From Methanomassiliicoccales archaeon UBA147 (GTDB lineage Archaea; Thermoplasmatota; Thermoplasmata; SG8-5): 29,057 bases of DNA. The notes beneath the pieces are model-generated. The model saw only the letters and a program-made list of their open reading frames with translations. It was not told where the DNA came from and searched no databases. Where the stretch lies: contig DAJR01000051.1 of assembly GCA_002496385.1 (NCBI GenBank), positions 1 to 29,057 of the forward strand. Reading direction: 5' to 3'. The position numbers and the translations under genes are program-made. This document shows, piece by piece, positions 17,381 through 25,510 of this stretch (within the stretch, counting starts at the first letter, position 1; each line of letters opens with the position of its first letter).

Positions 17381-17446
17381 TATAAATGTTAAAATACTCG
17401 AAACATTATTCACCCCCTTCGCGGGCAACTGCGAAACAAGAGGAGG
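17381..17446 (+). promoter_or_regulatory. Promoter and ribosome-binding site of glutamate dehydrogenase 2
   Basis: In the AT-rich divergent gap 17256-17453, TATAAAT at 17381-17387 (within TTTTTATAAATG) is the best TATA candidate, placing the start near 17410. AGGAGG at 17441-17446 sits 7 nt before ATG 17454. Nothing else was recognised in this gap. Confidence 0.5.
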
Positions 17447-17453
17447 AAATTAA

Positions 17454-18797
17454 ATGGTCGTAGAGAAAGTTATTGAAAGGGTGATCAGCAGGGACCCGGA
17501 CCAGAAGGAGTTCCACCAGGCAGTGAAAGAGGTATTGGAATCCATCGAGCCGGTCCTGAAGAAACATCCGGAATATTTGAAAGCCAAGATTGTTGACCGC
17601 ATAGTAGAGCCAGAGCGCCAGATTATCTTCCGCGTTCCCTGGGTCGATGACAATGGAGAGATCCATGTCAACAGGGGATTCCGCGTCGAGTTCAACAGCG
17701 CAATCGGGCCCTACAAGGGAGGCCTCAGGTTGCACCCGTCCGTTTACATGGGCATCATAAAATTCCTGGGGTTCGAACAGATTTTCAAGAATTCTCTCAC
17801 CGGCCTTCCGATGGGCGGCGGCAAGGGGGGTTCGGACTTCGACCCGAAGGGCAAGAGCGACATGGAGGTCATGCGCTTCTGCCAGAGCTTCATGAACGAG
17901 CTCTTCAGGCACATAGGTCCCGACACGGACGTGCCCGCCGGGGATATCGGCGTCGGGGGCAGGGAGATAGGATACCTGTATGGCCAGTACCGAAAAATCA
18001 CAAACAGATTTGACTCCGTGCTCACCGGGAAAGGGCTCAAGTGGGGTGGCTCACTGGCCAGGCCCGAGGCGACAGGATACGGCTGCTCGTATTTCTGCGA
18101 GGAGATGCTCAAGGCCAGGAATGAGACATTCAAGGACAAGATCGTGGCCATCTCCGGCTCGGGCAACGTCGCCCAATACGCAGTCCAGAAGGTCAACCAG
18201 CTCGGCGGAAAGGTAGTTACGCTTTCCGACTCTGCGGGTTCGATATACGACCCGGACGGAATCACCGGCGAGAAGTGGAACTTCATCATGGACCTAAAGA
18301 ACGTGAAGCGCGGCCGCATCTCTGAATATGCCAAAAAATTCGGCGTCCAGTATTACGAAGGCAAGAGGCCCTGGGTTGTCGTTGACGGCCCGATCCACGT
18401 AGCAATGCCCTGCGCAACCCAGAACGAACTGAATCTCGCAGAGGCGAAGCATCTGGTGGACAACGGCGTCATAGCGGTTTCAGAAGGCGCGAACATGCCC
18501 ACCGAACCCGACGCGGTCGATCACTTCATCTCGAACAAGATATCGTTCGGACCCGGCAAGGCGGCCAACGCAGGCGGTGTCGCCACGTCCGGAATAGAGA
18601 TGATGCAGAACCACATAGGCACATCCTGGACATTCGAGGAGGTCGACCGGCAGCTCCACCAGATAATGGTGAATATCCACGCCAACAGCGCGGCAGCGGC
18701 TGCAAAGTACGGCTCTCCCGGCAACTATGTGGTCGGCGCGAATATCGCCGGCTTCGTGAAGGTTGCCGACGCGATGATGGACCAGGGCGTAATCTGA
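17454..18797 (+). CDS. gdhA: Glutamate dehydrogenase 2 (447-residue GdhA type)
   Basis: A 447-residue enzyme of the bacterial-type GdhA subfamily, the same length as the E. coli enzyme and quite different from the 427-residue protein at 9034-10317. The N-terminal helix, RGFRVEFNSAIGPYKGG (74-90), catalytic K124 (GGGKGG), D164 (PAGDIGVG) and GSGNVA (235-240) identify it. SDSAG after the second Rossmann strand (258-262) is compatible with NADP use, as in biosynthetic members. It is probably an ammonia-assimilating or redox-balancing enzyme complementing the first one. The promoter and ribosome-binding site are strong, and a hairpin terminator follows 16 nt after the stop. Confidence 0.95.
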   Translation: MVVEKVIERVISRDPDQKEFHQAVKEVLESIEPVLKKHPEYLKAKIVDRIVEPERQIIFRVPWVDDNGEIHVNRGFRVEFNSAIGPYKGGLRLHPSVYMGIIKFLGFEQIFKNSLTGLPMGGGKGGSDFDPKGKSDMEVMRFCQSFMNELFRHIGPDTDVPAGDIGVGGREIGYLYGQYRKITNRFDSVLTGKGLKWGGSLARPEATGYGCSYFCEEMLKARNETFKDKIVAISGSGNVAQYAVQKVNQLGGKVVTLSDSAGSIYDPDGITGEKWNFIMDLKNVKRGRISEYAKKFGVQYYEGKRPWVVVDGPIHVAMPCATQNELNLAEAKHLVDNGVIAVSEGANMPTEPDAVDHFISNKISFGPGKAANAGGVATSGIEMMQNHIGTSWTFEEVDRQLHQIMVNIHANSAAAAAKYGSPGNYVVGANIAGFVKVADAMMDQGVI

Positions 18798-18813
18798 GAA
18801 AAATAACATTCAA

Positions 18814-18835
18814 TGCCCGGCCCTTCGGCCGGGCA
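18814..18835. terminator. Bidirectional hairpin terminator between convergent genes
   Basis: A perfect 9-bp stem, TGCCCGGCC (18814-18822) with GGCCGGGCA (18827-18835), closes a CTTC loop. The plus strand continues with CCTTTTCACTTTT and the minus strand with a T-rich run, so it can serve both glutamate dehydrogenase 2 (stop 18797) and the convergent gene ending at 18841. Hairpin terminators are less usual in archaea, where T-runs alone often suffice. Confidence 0.75.
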
Positions 18836-18840
18836 CCTTT

Positions 18841-21798
18841 TCACTTTTCCTTTCTTGCAATTCCTCTTCCGGATCGTCCGTCGACGAGGAGCTCGATTCC
18901 GAAGGGGAGTTCTGCATGCGTCACGTAGTCGAGTTTTCTCTTTGTCTCAATTCCTTCTAGCCAGCTCCAATCCAATGCAGCATCCCCCGAACCGAACGGG
19001 ACTGTGAAATACATGATTCCCAGCGATGTGATATTGTGGAAGAAATGGGTTCCGTGCGAGGGGTCTATCCTGAACCCCTCGAGCCCGACCTCCACCATCG
19101 CCCTGGCCCTCGATATCTCCCTCCACTCGACCGGTATGCCCAGGAACCTGTCCCTTGTGCCCCACCGACCTGGACCTATGAGCAGGTACGGCCTGTCCAG
19201 GCTCGCATTCACTTCTCCTATCTCCCTCGCCATCTCCTGTGTTTTCGTGTTGTCGAAGTCCGAGGGGCTGACGAACACCACATCCCGGATACCCCTGAGC
19301 ATGCCATTGCCGAGCGCCTTGGCCGAATAAATGAACGCATCGGTTCTGTCCCCGTCCGTTATGGTCACACTCGTCTTCTCCTTCATCGTCGTCATGGGCC
19401 GCACCTGAAGGACATTGAACTCGGGTCTATCAGAGGCATCGAGCCCCATTGCGAATTCCATCTCCACCGGCAACCCCATCCCGGCTGCACCGAAATCCAG
19501 CAGCTTTTCGATGACCCCGGGCAAAGGCAGCATACCGTATTTCAGGATACCAGAGAATGTGATGACCCTCGGACCGTCAGCCCCGGTGCCGTCCCTCATC
19601 CTCCCATCGGCAGGGTCATAGGTGCTTGCCACATAACTCAGGGTACCGTCTTGCTCGGCTTCGGACACCTGAAGTTTCGCAAGAGTTGAATCATCGCCGT
19701 TTCTCAGATTGACATCTTCCGGGGCCATGTCCAGGCAGTAGAAGTGACTCTGCGTGTTCTTTATTATATCGGCCGGCGTCGAGAAGCCCGGCGTTACGGC
19801 GGGGTTCTTTGGGGAGAATGCCAGCACCTTTCCGCCCTCCACGATGATCTTTCCCAGGCCGAGCGCGACGCTTACGATGCCGTCCTCTCTTTCCAGCGGA
19901 GCCACAGGGTAGAAGTTGAAGGACTGGGCGACACCGGAGAATAATGGGTAGAACCGATCTCCGTAGATATTGCCGACCATCTTCTGCAGGACTATCGCCA
20001 TCTTTTCTTCTTCGGAGGTGTGCACCGTGTTCTGGATATAGGCTTTGGCGGATGCCTGGAATGCCGATGCATAGACCAGCTTAATCGCATCCAGGAGGTG
20101 CGAGAGCCTCACGCCCTCATCTGAGTTGTTGTTTGGGAGCATGAAGGTCGAATAAATCCCGGCAAAAGGCTGATTTTGGCTATCCTCCAGCAAGCTTGAG
20201 GAGCGCACAGCCAACGGTTCATTCACATGCTTCAGGTATTCCTTCAGCGCCTTCACGATATCCTCCGGCATTTCCCCTCTGAGGAATATCTCCTTGATTT
20301 CGTCATCCCCCGGGCTCCGGTTCAAGACCTCCCCCAGTTTATTCCCCTCGATGAACCTGTCGAATATCTCTGTCCCGATGACCAGGGTGTCGGGGATGCG
20401 GACGCGGCATTCGGGTATTCTGGAGTCGATGTTCTTCTGGGCGAACAGGGCGAACAGGAAAGCAAGTCCCCTGCCCTTGCCCCCGAGCGATCCGCCCCCC
20501 AACCTTGTGAACGTTTCCTCCAGCTCGAAATTCTGTTGCCAGAAATCTGTAATCATTCCGCGCCGCTTGTTCCGGTCCAGTTCCCTGAATGCGGCGGCCA
20601 GGTATTTCCTGATGTCCTCCTCGTCTCTGAAATCAGAGACCTTCTTCGGCCTGAGCTTCAGGGCCATGCCGATCTCGCCGCGGGCCATCAGCCAGTTCGA
20701 GAATTGATTGGCGCCCGCATGGTATCTCAAAGACTCTGCGGGCACCTTGTCCAGGAGTTTCAGGAATTCAGCCATGTCTCCGGCGCTTCCGATAGAATCG
20801 CCCGCAGGCGTTTTGAAAACAAAATCTCCGAAGCCCAGGGACTCCTTGAAGAACCTTCTCAGGTCATGGATAAGCCTGTCGGAATGCTTTCCGATGAATT
20901 TCACGTTCAATTCCTCGGCCTTTTCCCTGTGGGCATCGTCCGAGGACTGGACCAATATCGGTATGCCCGGGTCGAGATGCTTAATCAATTCGAAGCCCGC
21001 CAGCTCCAGCTCCTCCCCGTTCCTCGTGTAGGTCACATCTGTGATGACACCCAAAATGTTCTCCCGGTAGAGGTTGTATTTCTCGATTGCTTCTTCGAAG
21101 GTCTCCGCGAGCACTATCTTCGGCCTCGCCCTTTTCCTGTAGGTCTTCTCCTGCTCGTTCAGGCTGTCAGAGATGAGCTCCTGGGTCTGGAGCATTATTT
21201 CCCTGTACACTATGGGGAGGAACATCGAGTAATATTTCGGAGAGTCCTCGACCAGGAGGAGCACACGCACAAAGGCGTCGCTCGTATCGGCACTCACGTT
21301 CATGAGGTCCTCCACGAATTTGGTTATCGCAAAGAAAAGGGCAGAATCCCCGTTCCAGTAGAACACCTTGTCAATCTCATCTCTTTTCCCCGGCATGCAG
21401 TAGACGGGAATCTCTGCGGTGTCAGTGAGAAGCAGGATCACCGGAATCCCGGGCTGGATCGCCTTCGCCTCCCTCCCGAACTCGAACGGATCCCTGTCCG
21501 TGAGCCTGGGCATTGTGATTATCATGTCATAATTCTTGCGCTCCAGCGCTTCGAGGGCAAGTTGACAGCTGTCCACCCTGGTCACCGTTGGCGGGGATGA
21601 GGAAATGGACATCGCCCTGTACTCTCCGGATATGCGGTCGGAAAGCAGCCCTTCCTCTTCAAGGATGAAAGCATCGTACAGGCTGGAAACCAACAATATG
21701 TCATAGACCCTGTGTTTCATGAGGTCGGAAAGTCCGCGTTTGTAATCGCCGTTATGACCGTTCCTTGGGTCATTCCCGGCAAGTCGTGGGGGCTCCAT
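18841..21798 (-). CDS. Receiver-like PEP/pyruvate-binding (PPDK_N) protein 2
   Basis: A 985-residue paralogue of the 10327-13287 product, collinear along its length. Two receiver-like domains (about 30-165 and 178-312) include a possible phospho-acceptor D254 in VITDV and an acidic pair at LVEDS (182-186). The ATP-binding PPDK_N domain spans about 433-802: GGSLGGKGRGL, AVRSSSLLED (530-539), FAGIY, PVEMEFAMG and NVLQVRPM. The shared C-terminal block is GPGRWGT (875-881), LGIPV and GTHFFHN (916-922). Phosphohistidine and PEP domains are missing. The start at 21798 has no clear ribosome-binding site, but a TTTAATA box (minus strand, near 21818-21826) is about 24 nt upstream, which suits a leaderless transcript; Met27 is an alternative start. 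It converges on glutamate dehydrogenase 2. Confidence 0.8.
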   Translation of the reverse strand: MEPPRLAGNDPRNGHNGDYKRGLSDLMKHRVYDILLVSSLYDAFILEEEGLLSDRISGEYRAMSISSSPPTVTRVDSCQLALEALERKNYDMIITMPRLTDRDPFEFGREAKAIQPGIPVILLLTDTAEIPVYCMPGKRDEIDKVFYWNGDSALFFAITKFVEDLMNVSADTSDAFVRVLLLVEDSPKYYSMFLPIVYREIMLQTQELISDSLNEQEKTYRKRARPKIVLAETFEEAIEKYNLYRENILGVITDVTYTRNGEELELAGFELIKHLDPGIPILVQSSDDAHREKAEELNVKFIGKHSDRLIHDLRRFFKESLGFGDFVFKTPAGDSIGSAGDMAEFLKLLDKVPAESLRYHAGANQFSNWLMARGEIGMALKLRPKKVSDFRDEEDIRKYLAAAFRELDRNKRRGMITDFWQQNFELEETFTRLGGGSLGGKGRGLAFLFALFAQKNIDSRIPECRVRIPDTLVIGTEIFDRFIEGNKLGEVLNRSPGDDEIKEIFLRGEMPEDIVKALKEYLKHVNEPLAVRSSSLLEDSQNQPFAGIYSTFMLPNNNSDEGVRLSHLLDAIKLVYASAFQASAKAYIQNTVHTSEEEKMAIVLQKMVGNIYGDRFYPLFSGVAQSFNFYPVAPLEREDGIVSVALGLGKIIVEGGKVLAFSPKNPAVTPGFSTPADIIKNTQSHFYCLDMAPEDVNLRNGDDSTLAKLQVSEAEQDGTLSYVASTYDPADGRMRDGTGADGPRVITFSGILKYGMLPLPGVIEKLLDFGAAGMGLPVEMEFAMGLDASDRPEFNVLQVRPMTTMKEKTSVTITDGDRTDAFIYSAKALGNGMLRGIRDVVFVSPSDFDNTKTQEMAREIGEVNASLDRPYLLIGPGRWGTRDRFLGIPVEWREISRARAMVEVGLEGFRIDPSHGTHFFHNITSLGIMYFTVPFGSGDAALDWSWLEGIETKRKLDYVTHAELPFGIELLVDGRSGRGIARKEK

Positions 21799-21847
21799 GA
21801 TGCCGGCTAATAATTCATTGTATTAAATGGTTTGAGGTCGGAGCGGG

Positions 21848-23317
21848 TCAGCGCTTTGCAGGCATCTCGCAAGTCATGTCGTCAGGCAGCGCCCCCGGCG
21901 CCTGTTGGACCTTCTTGACGCCCATCAGCTTCTCGTGCATGTCCATTGCAGATTTCTTGCCTGCGCCCATGGCCTCGATGACCGTGGCCATGCCAGTGAC
22001 GATGTCGCCGCCGGCCCAGACGCCTTCCTTTTTGGTCTTGCCCCATTCGTCCGCGACGATGTAGCCCCACTTGTTGAGCTCCAGCCCCGGGGTGGATGTG
22101 GTCAGCAGTGGGTTGGCGCCTGCGCCAATTGCGTTGATGACCAGGTCGCAGTCGATGACAAACTCCGAATTCGGGACCGTAACGGGCCTTCGGCGGCCGG
22201 ATTCGTCGGGCTCGCCAAGTTCCATCCTCGAGCACTTGAGGCCCTTCACCATGCTGTTCTCGTTGCCGAGTATCTCGATGGGGTTGGTGAGAAGGTTGAG
22301 TTTCACGCCTTCCTGCTCCGCATGATGAATCTCCTCGGCGCGGGCAGGCATCTCGTCCCTGCCCCTGCGGTACACAATGAAAACTTCCCCTCCCAGCCTC
22401 AGCGCAGTCCTGGCCGCGTCCATGGCTACGTTGCCGCCGCCAATGACGCAGACTTTCTTTCCCTTCACGATTGGGGTGTCGTATTCCGGGAACCTGTAGG
22501 CTTTCATGAGGTTGCTCCTTGTAAGATATTCATTCGCCGAATACATCCCGCCGAAGTTCTCTCCCGGGATGCCCAGGAACTTGGGAAGTCCGGCCCCGAC
22601 ACCTATGAAAACGGCGTCAAAGCCCCTCTCGCCCAGCAGCTCATCCACAGACACGGTTTTACCGGCTATCTCGTTGAGTTTGAGATGAACCCCAAGTCTG
22701 ACTAGGTAATCCACTTCCTTCTCCACAATTGCTTTGGGAAGCCTGAACTCCGGGATGCCGTACATCAGCACGCCTCCCGGCTTGTGGAAGGCCTCGAATA
22801 CCGTCACGTCATAGCCAAGCAGAACCATGTCCCCGGCCACTGTGAGGCCGGACGGTCCCGAACCGACGACGGCTATCCTCTTGCCGTTCGGCTTGGCTTT
22901 CTGCGGGAGCTGGATGAGATTGTTCTCCCGCTCAAAATCCGCGGCGAACCTCTCCAGCCTTCCGATGGCGATAGCCCTTCCCGCTTTGTTGAGGACGCAC
23001 TGGGCCTCGCACTGGCTCTCCTGGGGGCAGACGCGGCCGCAGACAGCCGGAAGCGCGTTGGTCTCCTTTATCTTTCTTGCCGCTTCCGCGAATTTCTCTT
23101 CGGCGATGAGCTTGATGAAACCGGGGATGTTGATGTTGACGGGGCAGCCGCACACGCAAGCCGGTTTCTTGCATTGGAGGCAGCGCTTTGCCTCCTCGAC
23201 GGCCATCTCAGGGGTGTAGCCCAGGGGCACCTCCAGGAAATTTGTTGCCCTGACCTTGGGGTCCTGCTCCGGCATTGGAACGCGGTCCTTCCTCTTCGGT
23301 TTCGGCGCGTCGGTCAT
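21848..23317 (-). CDS. nfnB: NfnB/SudA large subunit (GltD-like FAD and Fe-S oxidoreductase)
   Basis: A 489-residue protein. The N-terminal Fe-S domain holds CLQCKKPACVCGC (46-58) and C93, C97, C103, C107. An FAD site (VGSGPSG, 151-157) and a second dinucleotide site (IGGGNVAMD, 292-300) follow. This matches the GltD-like large subunit of electron-bifurcating NADH-dependent ferredoxin:NADP oxidoreductase (NfnB) and the SudA subunit of Pyrococcus sulfide dehydrogenase. Pairing with the adjacent small subunit excludes ordinary glutamate synthase. ATG 23317 is chosen because AGGAGG lies 7 nt upstream and it overlaps the nfnA stop as ATGA; an upstream in-frame start at 23353 lacks such support. 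Confidence 0.92.
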   Translation of the reverse strand: MTDAPKPKRKDRVPMPEQDPKVRATNFLEVPLGYTPEMAVEEAKRCLQCKKPACVCGCPVNINIPGFIKLIAEEKFAEAARKIKETNALPAVCGRVCPQESQCEAQCVLNKAGRAIAIGRLERFAADFERENNLIQLPQKAKPNGKRIAVVGSGPSGLTVAGDMVLLGYDVTVFEAFHKPGGVLMYGIPEFRLPKAIVEKEVDYLVRLGVHLKLNEIAGKTVSVDELLGERGFDAVFIGVGAGLPKFLGIPGENFGGMYSANEYLTRSNLMKAYRFPEYDTPIVKGKKVCVIGGGNVAMDAARTALRLGGEVFIVYRRGRDEMPARAEEIHHAEQEGVKLNLLTNPIEILGNENSMVKGLKCSRMELGEPDESGRRRPVTVPNSEFVIDCDLVINAIGAGANPLLTTSTPGLELNKWGYIVADEWGKTKKEGVWAGGDIVTGMATVIEAMGAGKKSAMDMHEKLMGVKKVQQAPGALPDDMTCEMPAKR

Positions 23318-24144
23318 TTCTTCGCCTCCTCGACATATTTCTGAAGGGAGCATTTTTCCTCGGCCAGGTAAATCTTCTGCCTGGAAGTGAGAAGGTTCCA
23401 GTCCACCTGGTGGCCATCGAACTCAGGTCCGTCGACGCAAGTGAATTTCGTCTCGCCGCCCACGTTCACGCGGCAGCCGCCGCACATTCCTGTGGCGTCT
23501 ATCATTATTGAGTTCAGGCTGACGATTGTTTTCACTCCGAAGGGTTTGGTGGTCAGGGAACAGAACTTCATCATCGGCACAGGCCCTATCGCATAGACGA
23601 TGGCGACCTTCTCCCTCTCGCATATTTCTTTCAGGGGCTCTGTTACCAGGCCCTTCCTGGCGAATGTGCCGTCGTCCGTGGTGATGATATGCTCGTCACA
23701 GACTGTGGCAATTTTATCCTGCCAGAACAGAAGGTCCTTCGTCCTTGCCCCCTGAATGCAGATGACCTTGTTCCCGGCCTTCTTCATCTCCCTTGCAATG
23801 GGATAGATGGGTGCAGTTCCGACGCCGCCGGCCACGAGCACTACTGTTCCGTGATTTTTAATTTCAGAGGCATGGCCCAGCGGCCCGACGAACGCATAAT
23901 ATGACTGCCCGGCTTTCATCGCAGCCAGTTTGTAGGTCGAGGTTCCGATTGCCATGAAAACTATCGTGATGGTCCCCTTCTCCCTGTCGAAATCCGCTAT
24001 GGTCAGGGGCACGCGCTCCCCCTTCTCGTCCGGCATAACGACCAAAAACTCTCCTGCTTTCGCTTTCCTTGCAATCTCCGGTGCCTCGACCACCGCTTCG
24101 AATATGGTGGGCACAAGCTCCCTCATGCTCAGTATCTTGGACAT
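23314..24144 (-). CDS. nfnA: NfnA/SudB small subunit (ferredoxin-NADP reductase-like)
   Basis: A 276-residue protein of the ferredoxin-NADP reductase/dihydroorotate dehydrogenase electron-transfer family. It has a flavin-binding beta barrel (RVPLTIAD, 44-51), a nucleotide motif VAGGVGTAP (104-112), and a C-terminal [2Fe-2S] site with C221, C224 and C236; D216 may be the fourth ligand as described for this family. With the large subunit it would couple NADPH, NADH and ferredoxin. AAGGAGG lies 8-9 nt before the ATG. It is first in a two-gene operon transcribed leftward. NfnAB and SudAB cannot be separated by sequence alone. Confidence 0.92.
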   Translation of the reverse strand: MSKILSMRELVPTIFEAVVEAPEIARKAKAGEFLVVMPDEKGERVPLTIADFDREKGTITIVFMAIGTSTYKLAAMKAGQSYYAFVGPLGHASEIKNHGTVVLVAGGVGTAPIYPIAREMKKAGNKVICIQGARTKDLLFWQDKIATVCDEHIITTDDGTFARKGLVTEPLKEICEREKVAIVYAIGPVPMMKFCSLTTKPFGVKTIVSLNSIMIDATGMCGGCRVNVGGETKFTCVDGPEFDGHQVDWNLLTSRQKIYLAEEKCSLQKYVEEAKK

Positions 24145-24184
24145 CTGCTTTGCCTCCTTGGATTGACTGGATATTAATCATATA

Positions 24185-24193
24185 CTTATATTT
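24185..24193 (-). promoter_or_regulatory. TATA-box candidate for nfnAB
   Basis: On the minus strand AAATATAAG lies about 45 nt upstream of the nfnA start, in the 110-nt AT-rich gap between the regulator stop (24255) and nfnA. It would give a leader of about 18 nt containing the AAGGAGG site. The rest of the gap holds only AT-rich sequence. Confidence 0.4.
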
Positions 24194-24254
24194 TTGTATT
24201 TCTAAAATATTATAATAATAAATGTATTTTATAATCATTGATATGGTTTTCTTT

Positions 24255-25283
24255 TTATTTTATCTCTTTCATCTTGCTCCTTATTACCCCGAGTATCACC
24301 TTGGTTTGATTTATTGTGCCTGTGATCTCAGGCCAAAGATATATCTTTTTCATGGCCCCGAAGCTGTTATCGGAGAATTTTTCATGCAGGCGCTCCTCCC
24401 ACATGAAGTGGTCCCTGAACCTTTCAAAGGTGCTGAAATACAGCAGGTTGTACATGCCCGTATGCCCCTGAAACGCCATTGGAATGTGTGGGTCATCTCT
24501 TATTGATTTGATTATCTTTTCCTTATTATTGTTGATGCGCACCATGCTGAAGACCAGTATGGATTCGGGCGGAACCAAGAAATGGGGAAATCGACACACA
24601 GGTTTGGAAACAATGCCCGCCTCAGACATGGCATTTATTCTTTTTTCTATAGTTCGCCTGTGTGTATTGAGGCTTCTCGCCAGATGATTTTCGTTGGTTT
24701 TTATTCCTTCTCCGAGCAACAGCATCTTCAAAATACTGAAGGACAACTCGGAAAACGAATAGCCGTTCAATTTCAATTCTCCCTTGTCCTTGAATATCTT
24801 TTCCAGATAATACAGACTGGAATTTGGCTCATATTTGATCAACAGCTTGTTGTTCAGGAAAAGGACGTCAGCTGGGAAACGGTGTTCCAGATGAGGTAAC
24901 CAGCCTTCCTTCACGATTTTCTCTTTCCACTCAAAATATGTTGACATATCCTGGTGAAATTCAAAGAGAAGGGCGTTATATCCCTCATCCCATGCTCTGA
25001 ACGCCGCGAATATGTTTTCGTCGTTGCGAGTAAAATTCTCCACATGCTCGTTCTTCGGTAAATCTGCCCTCACAACGGCGAATAAAGGGCGCAGGTTGAA
25101 CATTTCCAGAAACGGATAATACGGTGGCTTGATGATGTTGTGGTCGAAGAGCTCTTTGACATACCCATTTATTGTATTTCTGTGCTTTTTCAATTTTTTG
25201 GATATAAAATTGACATTGATGGTTACCCCTTCTCCAGAACAGATTTTTTCGAGAATCCTGAGATTCAGTTTATCGTTAATCAT
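24255..25283 (-). CDS. Duplicated HTH regulator divergent from [FeFe]-like hydrogenase operon
   Basis: A 342-residue paralogue of the protein at 7872-8921, with the same two-unit plan. HTH regions lie at about 20-53 and 196-226 (HRNTI and HRRTI). The repeated ligand-domain pattern is GYNALLFEFHQDMSTYFEW (101-119) and MYNLLYFSTFERFRDHFMW (277-295). ATG 25283 is chosen because it aligns with the paralogue start; the longer reading frame to 25331 runs into the TATA candidate. It is transcribed away from the [FeFe]-like operon and shares a 227-nt regulatory gap with it, so control of that operon is the obvious guess. The ligand is unknown. No convincing ribosome-binding site is seen. Confidence 0.75.
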   Translation of the reverse strand: MINDKLNLRILEKICSGEGVTINVNFISKKLKKHRNTINGYVKELFDHNIIKPPYYPFLEMFNLRPLFAVVRADLPKNEHVENFTRNDENIFAAFRAWDEGYNALLFEFHQDMSTYFEWKEKIVKEGWLPHLEHRFPADVLFLNNKLLIKYEPNSSLYYLEKIFKDKGELKLNGYSFSELSFSILKMLLLGEGIKTNENHLARSLNTHRRTIEKRINAMSEAGIVSKPVCRFPHFLVPPESILVFSMVRINNNKEKIIKSIRDDPHIPMAFQGHTGMYNLLYFSTFERFRDHFMWEERLHEKFSDNSFGAMKKIYLWPEITGTINQTKVILGVIRSKMKEIK

Positions 25284-25510
25284 GCTTTCTGCATGAAATG
25301 TAACTATCACTATTAATATTTTTAGGAACAATTTATATCAAAACGGTTTTTTATTAACTATATTTGTTAGGCAATAAAGTATGTCCTCCTCATTATATGT
25401 ACATTATGTCTATATTACTTAGTAAAGAATACAAATATATGATATATTTTTTAGGATAATTTGTAATATCAGATTAAATAGAACTATTTTTTATACGCTG
25501 ATTGATTACA
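25284..25510. promoter_or_regulatory. Divergent AT-rich control region between regulator and [FeFe]-like operon
   Basis: This 227-nt gap is very AT-rich. On the minus strand TGATATAAAT (25331-25340) is a TATA candidate for the regulator. On the plus strand TATATTTT (25443-25450) or TTTTTTATA (25487-25495) could serve the hydrogenase operon. TGTACATTAT at 25398-25407 repeats a site found before glutamate dehydrogenase 1. No ribosome-binding site is visible before ATG 25511. Confidence 0.45.

Noticed and set aside
20227..21600. 457-residue plus-strand frame opposite the third PPDK_N gene
   Set aside because: It is the antisense of a protein that aligns along its length with a paralogue in this window; the translated frame shows no domain.
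21848..23317. Annotation as the glutamate synthase small chain (GltD)
   Set aside because: No large glutamate synthase chain is present, and the overlapping ferredoxin-NADP reductase-like partner fits the NfnAB/SudAB pair.
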